Shown here: piece after piece, positions 63,999 through 64,000 of the stretch | How the letters are laid out: each line of letters starts with the position of its first letter | Numbering within the stretch: the first letter of the stretch is position 1 | Assembly: GCA_024228935.1 (NCBI GenBank) | Contig: JAAESX010000088.1 | Span: 1 to 64,000, forward strand | Direction: 5' to 3' | DNA from: Pseudomonadota bacterium | GTDB lineage: Bacteria; Myxococcota_A; UBA796; CAJQPC01 | DNA: 64,000 nt | Translations under genes and position numbers: made by a program | The notes under the pieces: model-generated | Told to the model about the DNA's origin: nothing | Databases searched by the model: none | What the model saw: only the letters and a program-made list of their open reading frames with translations

Positions 63999-64000
63999 CA

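Overview
The window is GC-rich (roughly two thirds G+C by eye), gene-dense chromosomal DNA from a bacterium most like a member of the Myxococcota or a close deltaproteobacterial relative. Support for this comes from a MYXO-CTERM-type tail on a secreted metalloprotease, a MopE-type Asp/Cys-rich repeat lipoprotein, AgmX/PglI-type and HQD-type Ser/Thr kinase plus TPR proteins, many lipoproteins with Asp/Ser/Thr linkers, and an XPB-type helicase operon. I see no rRNA, tRNA, CRISPR array, insertion sequence, phage gene or replication origin, and no gene-free stretch over 300 bases. The longest gap is about 285 bases, upstream of prkA.

Layout. 1-5.8 kb: the end of a polytopic membrane protein, a sulfotransferase, an exported TldD/PmbA-like pair, a lipoprotein and a small acidic protein. 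5.9-9 kb: adenosine deaminase, a CoA-disulfide-reductase/rhodanese fusion, and xseB. 9-15 kb: an XPB helicase with a basic partner protein ending in a WYL-like module, then pruA. 15-24 kb: a rifampicin-phosphotransferase-like enzyme and two paralogous membrane Ser/Thr kinase-TPR proteins, the second with pseudokinase features. 24-31 kb: a dTDP-sugar operon (rmlB, rmlA and an rmlC-like gene) facing two glycosyltransferases and a metallophosphoesterase, then an FAD monooxygenase broken by one stop codon and another glycosyltransferase. 31-34 kb: twin lipoproteins and a polytopic membrane protein.

34-39.3 kb: a four-gene overlapping operon of prkA, a yeaH/DUF444 gene, a spoVR gene and an unknown gene. 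39.5-43 kb: a cluster behind a striking palindromic operator, holding one intact alpha/beta hydrolase, a hydrolase-like and an RNase-Z-like protein that have lost catalytic motifs, a seven-copy ATGAGTG repeat, and an FAD oxidoreductase. 43-48.5 kb: lgt, a PlsC-type acyltransferase, an aldo/keto reductase, small exported proteins, an AgmX-like protein and an ABHD18-like hydrolase. 48.5-56 kb: a 926-residue unknown protein, a lone receiver domain, a zinc-ribbon membrane protein, a site-2 protease, two Asp-rich lipoproteins and a membrane-anchored GrpE. 56-64 kb: a FlgO/CsgG-like protein, the remnant of a copper monooxygenase-like lipoprotein, a GHKL-like protein, aspS, a MYXO-CTERM metalloprotease, a TrmB-family regulator and a lipoprotein.

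Three window-wide patterns stand out. Most co-directional neighbours overlap by ATGA, GTGA or TGATG, and several convergent pairs overlap tail to tail. Many exported proteins begin with unusually short, uncharged signal peptides. Nine unlinked genes without a Shine-Dalgarno sequence have a TAnnnT box 5-9 bases before the start codon, which suggests leaderless mRNAs.
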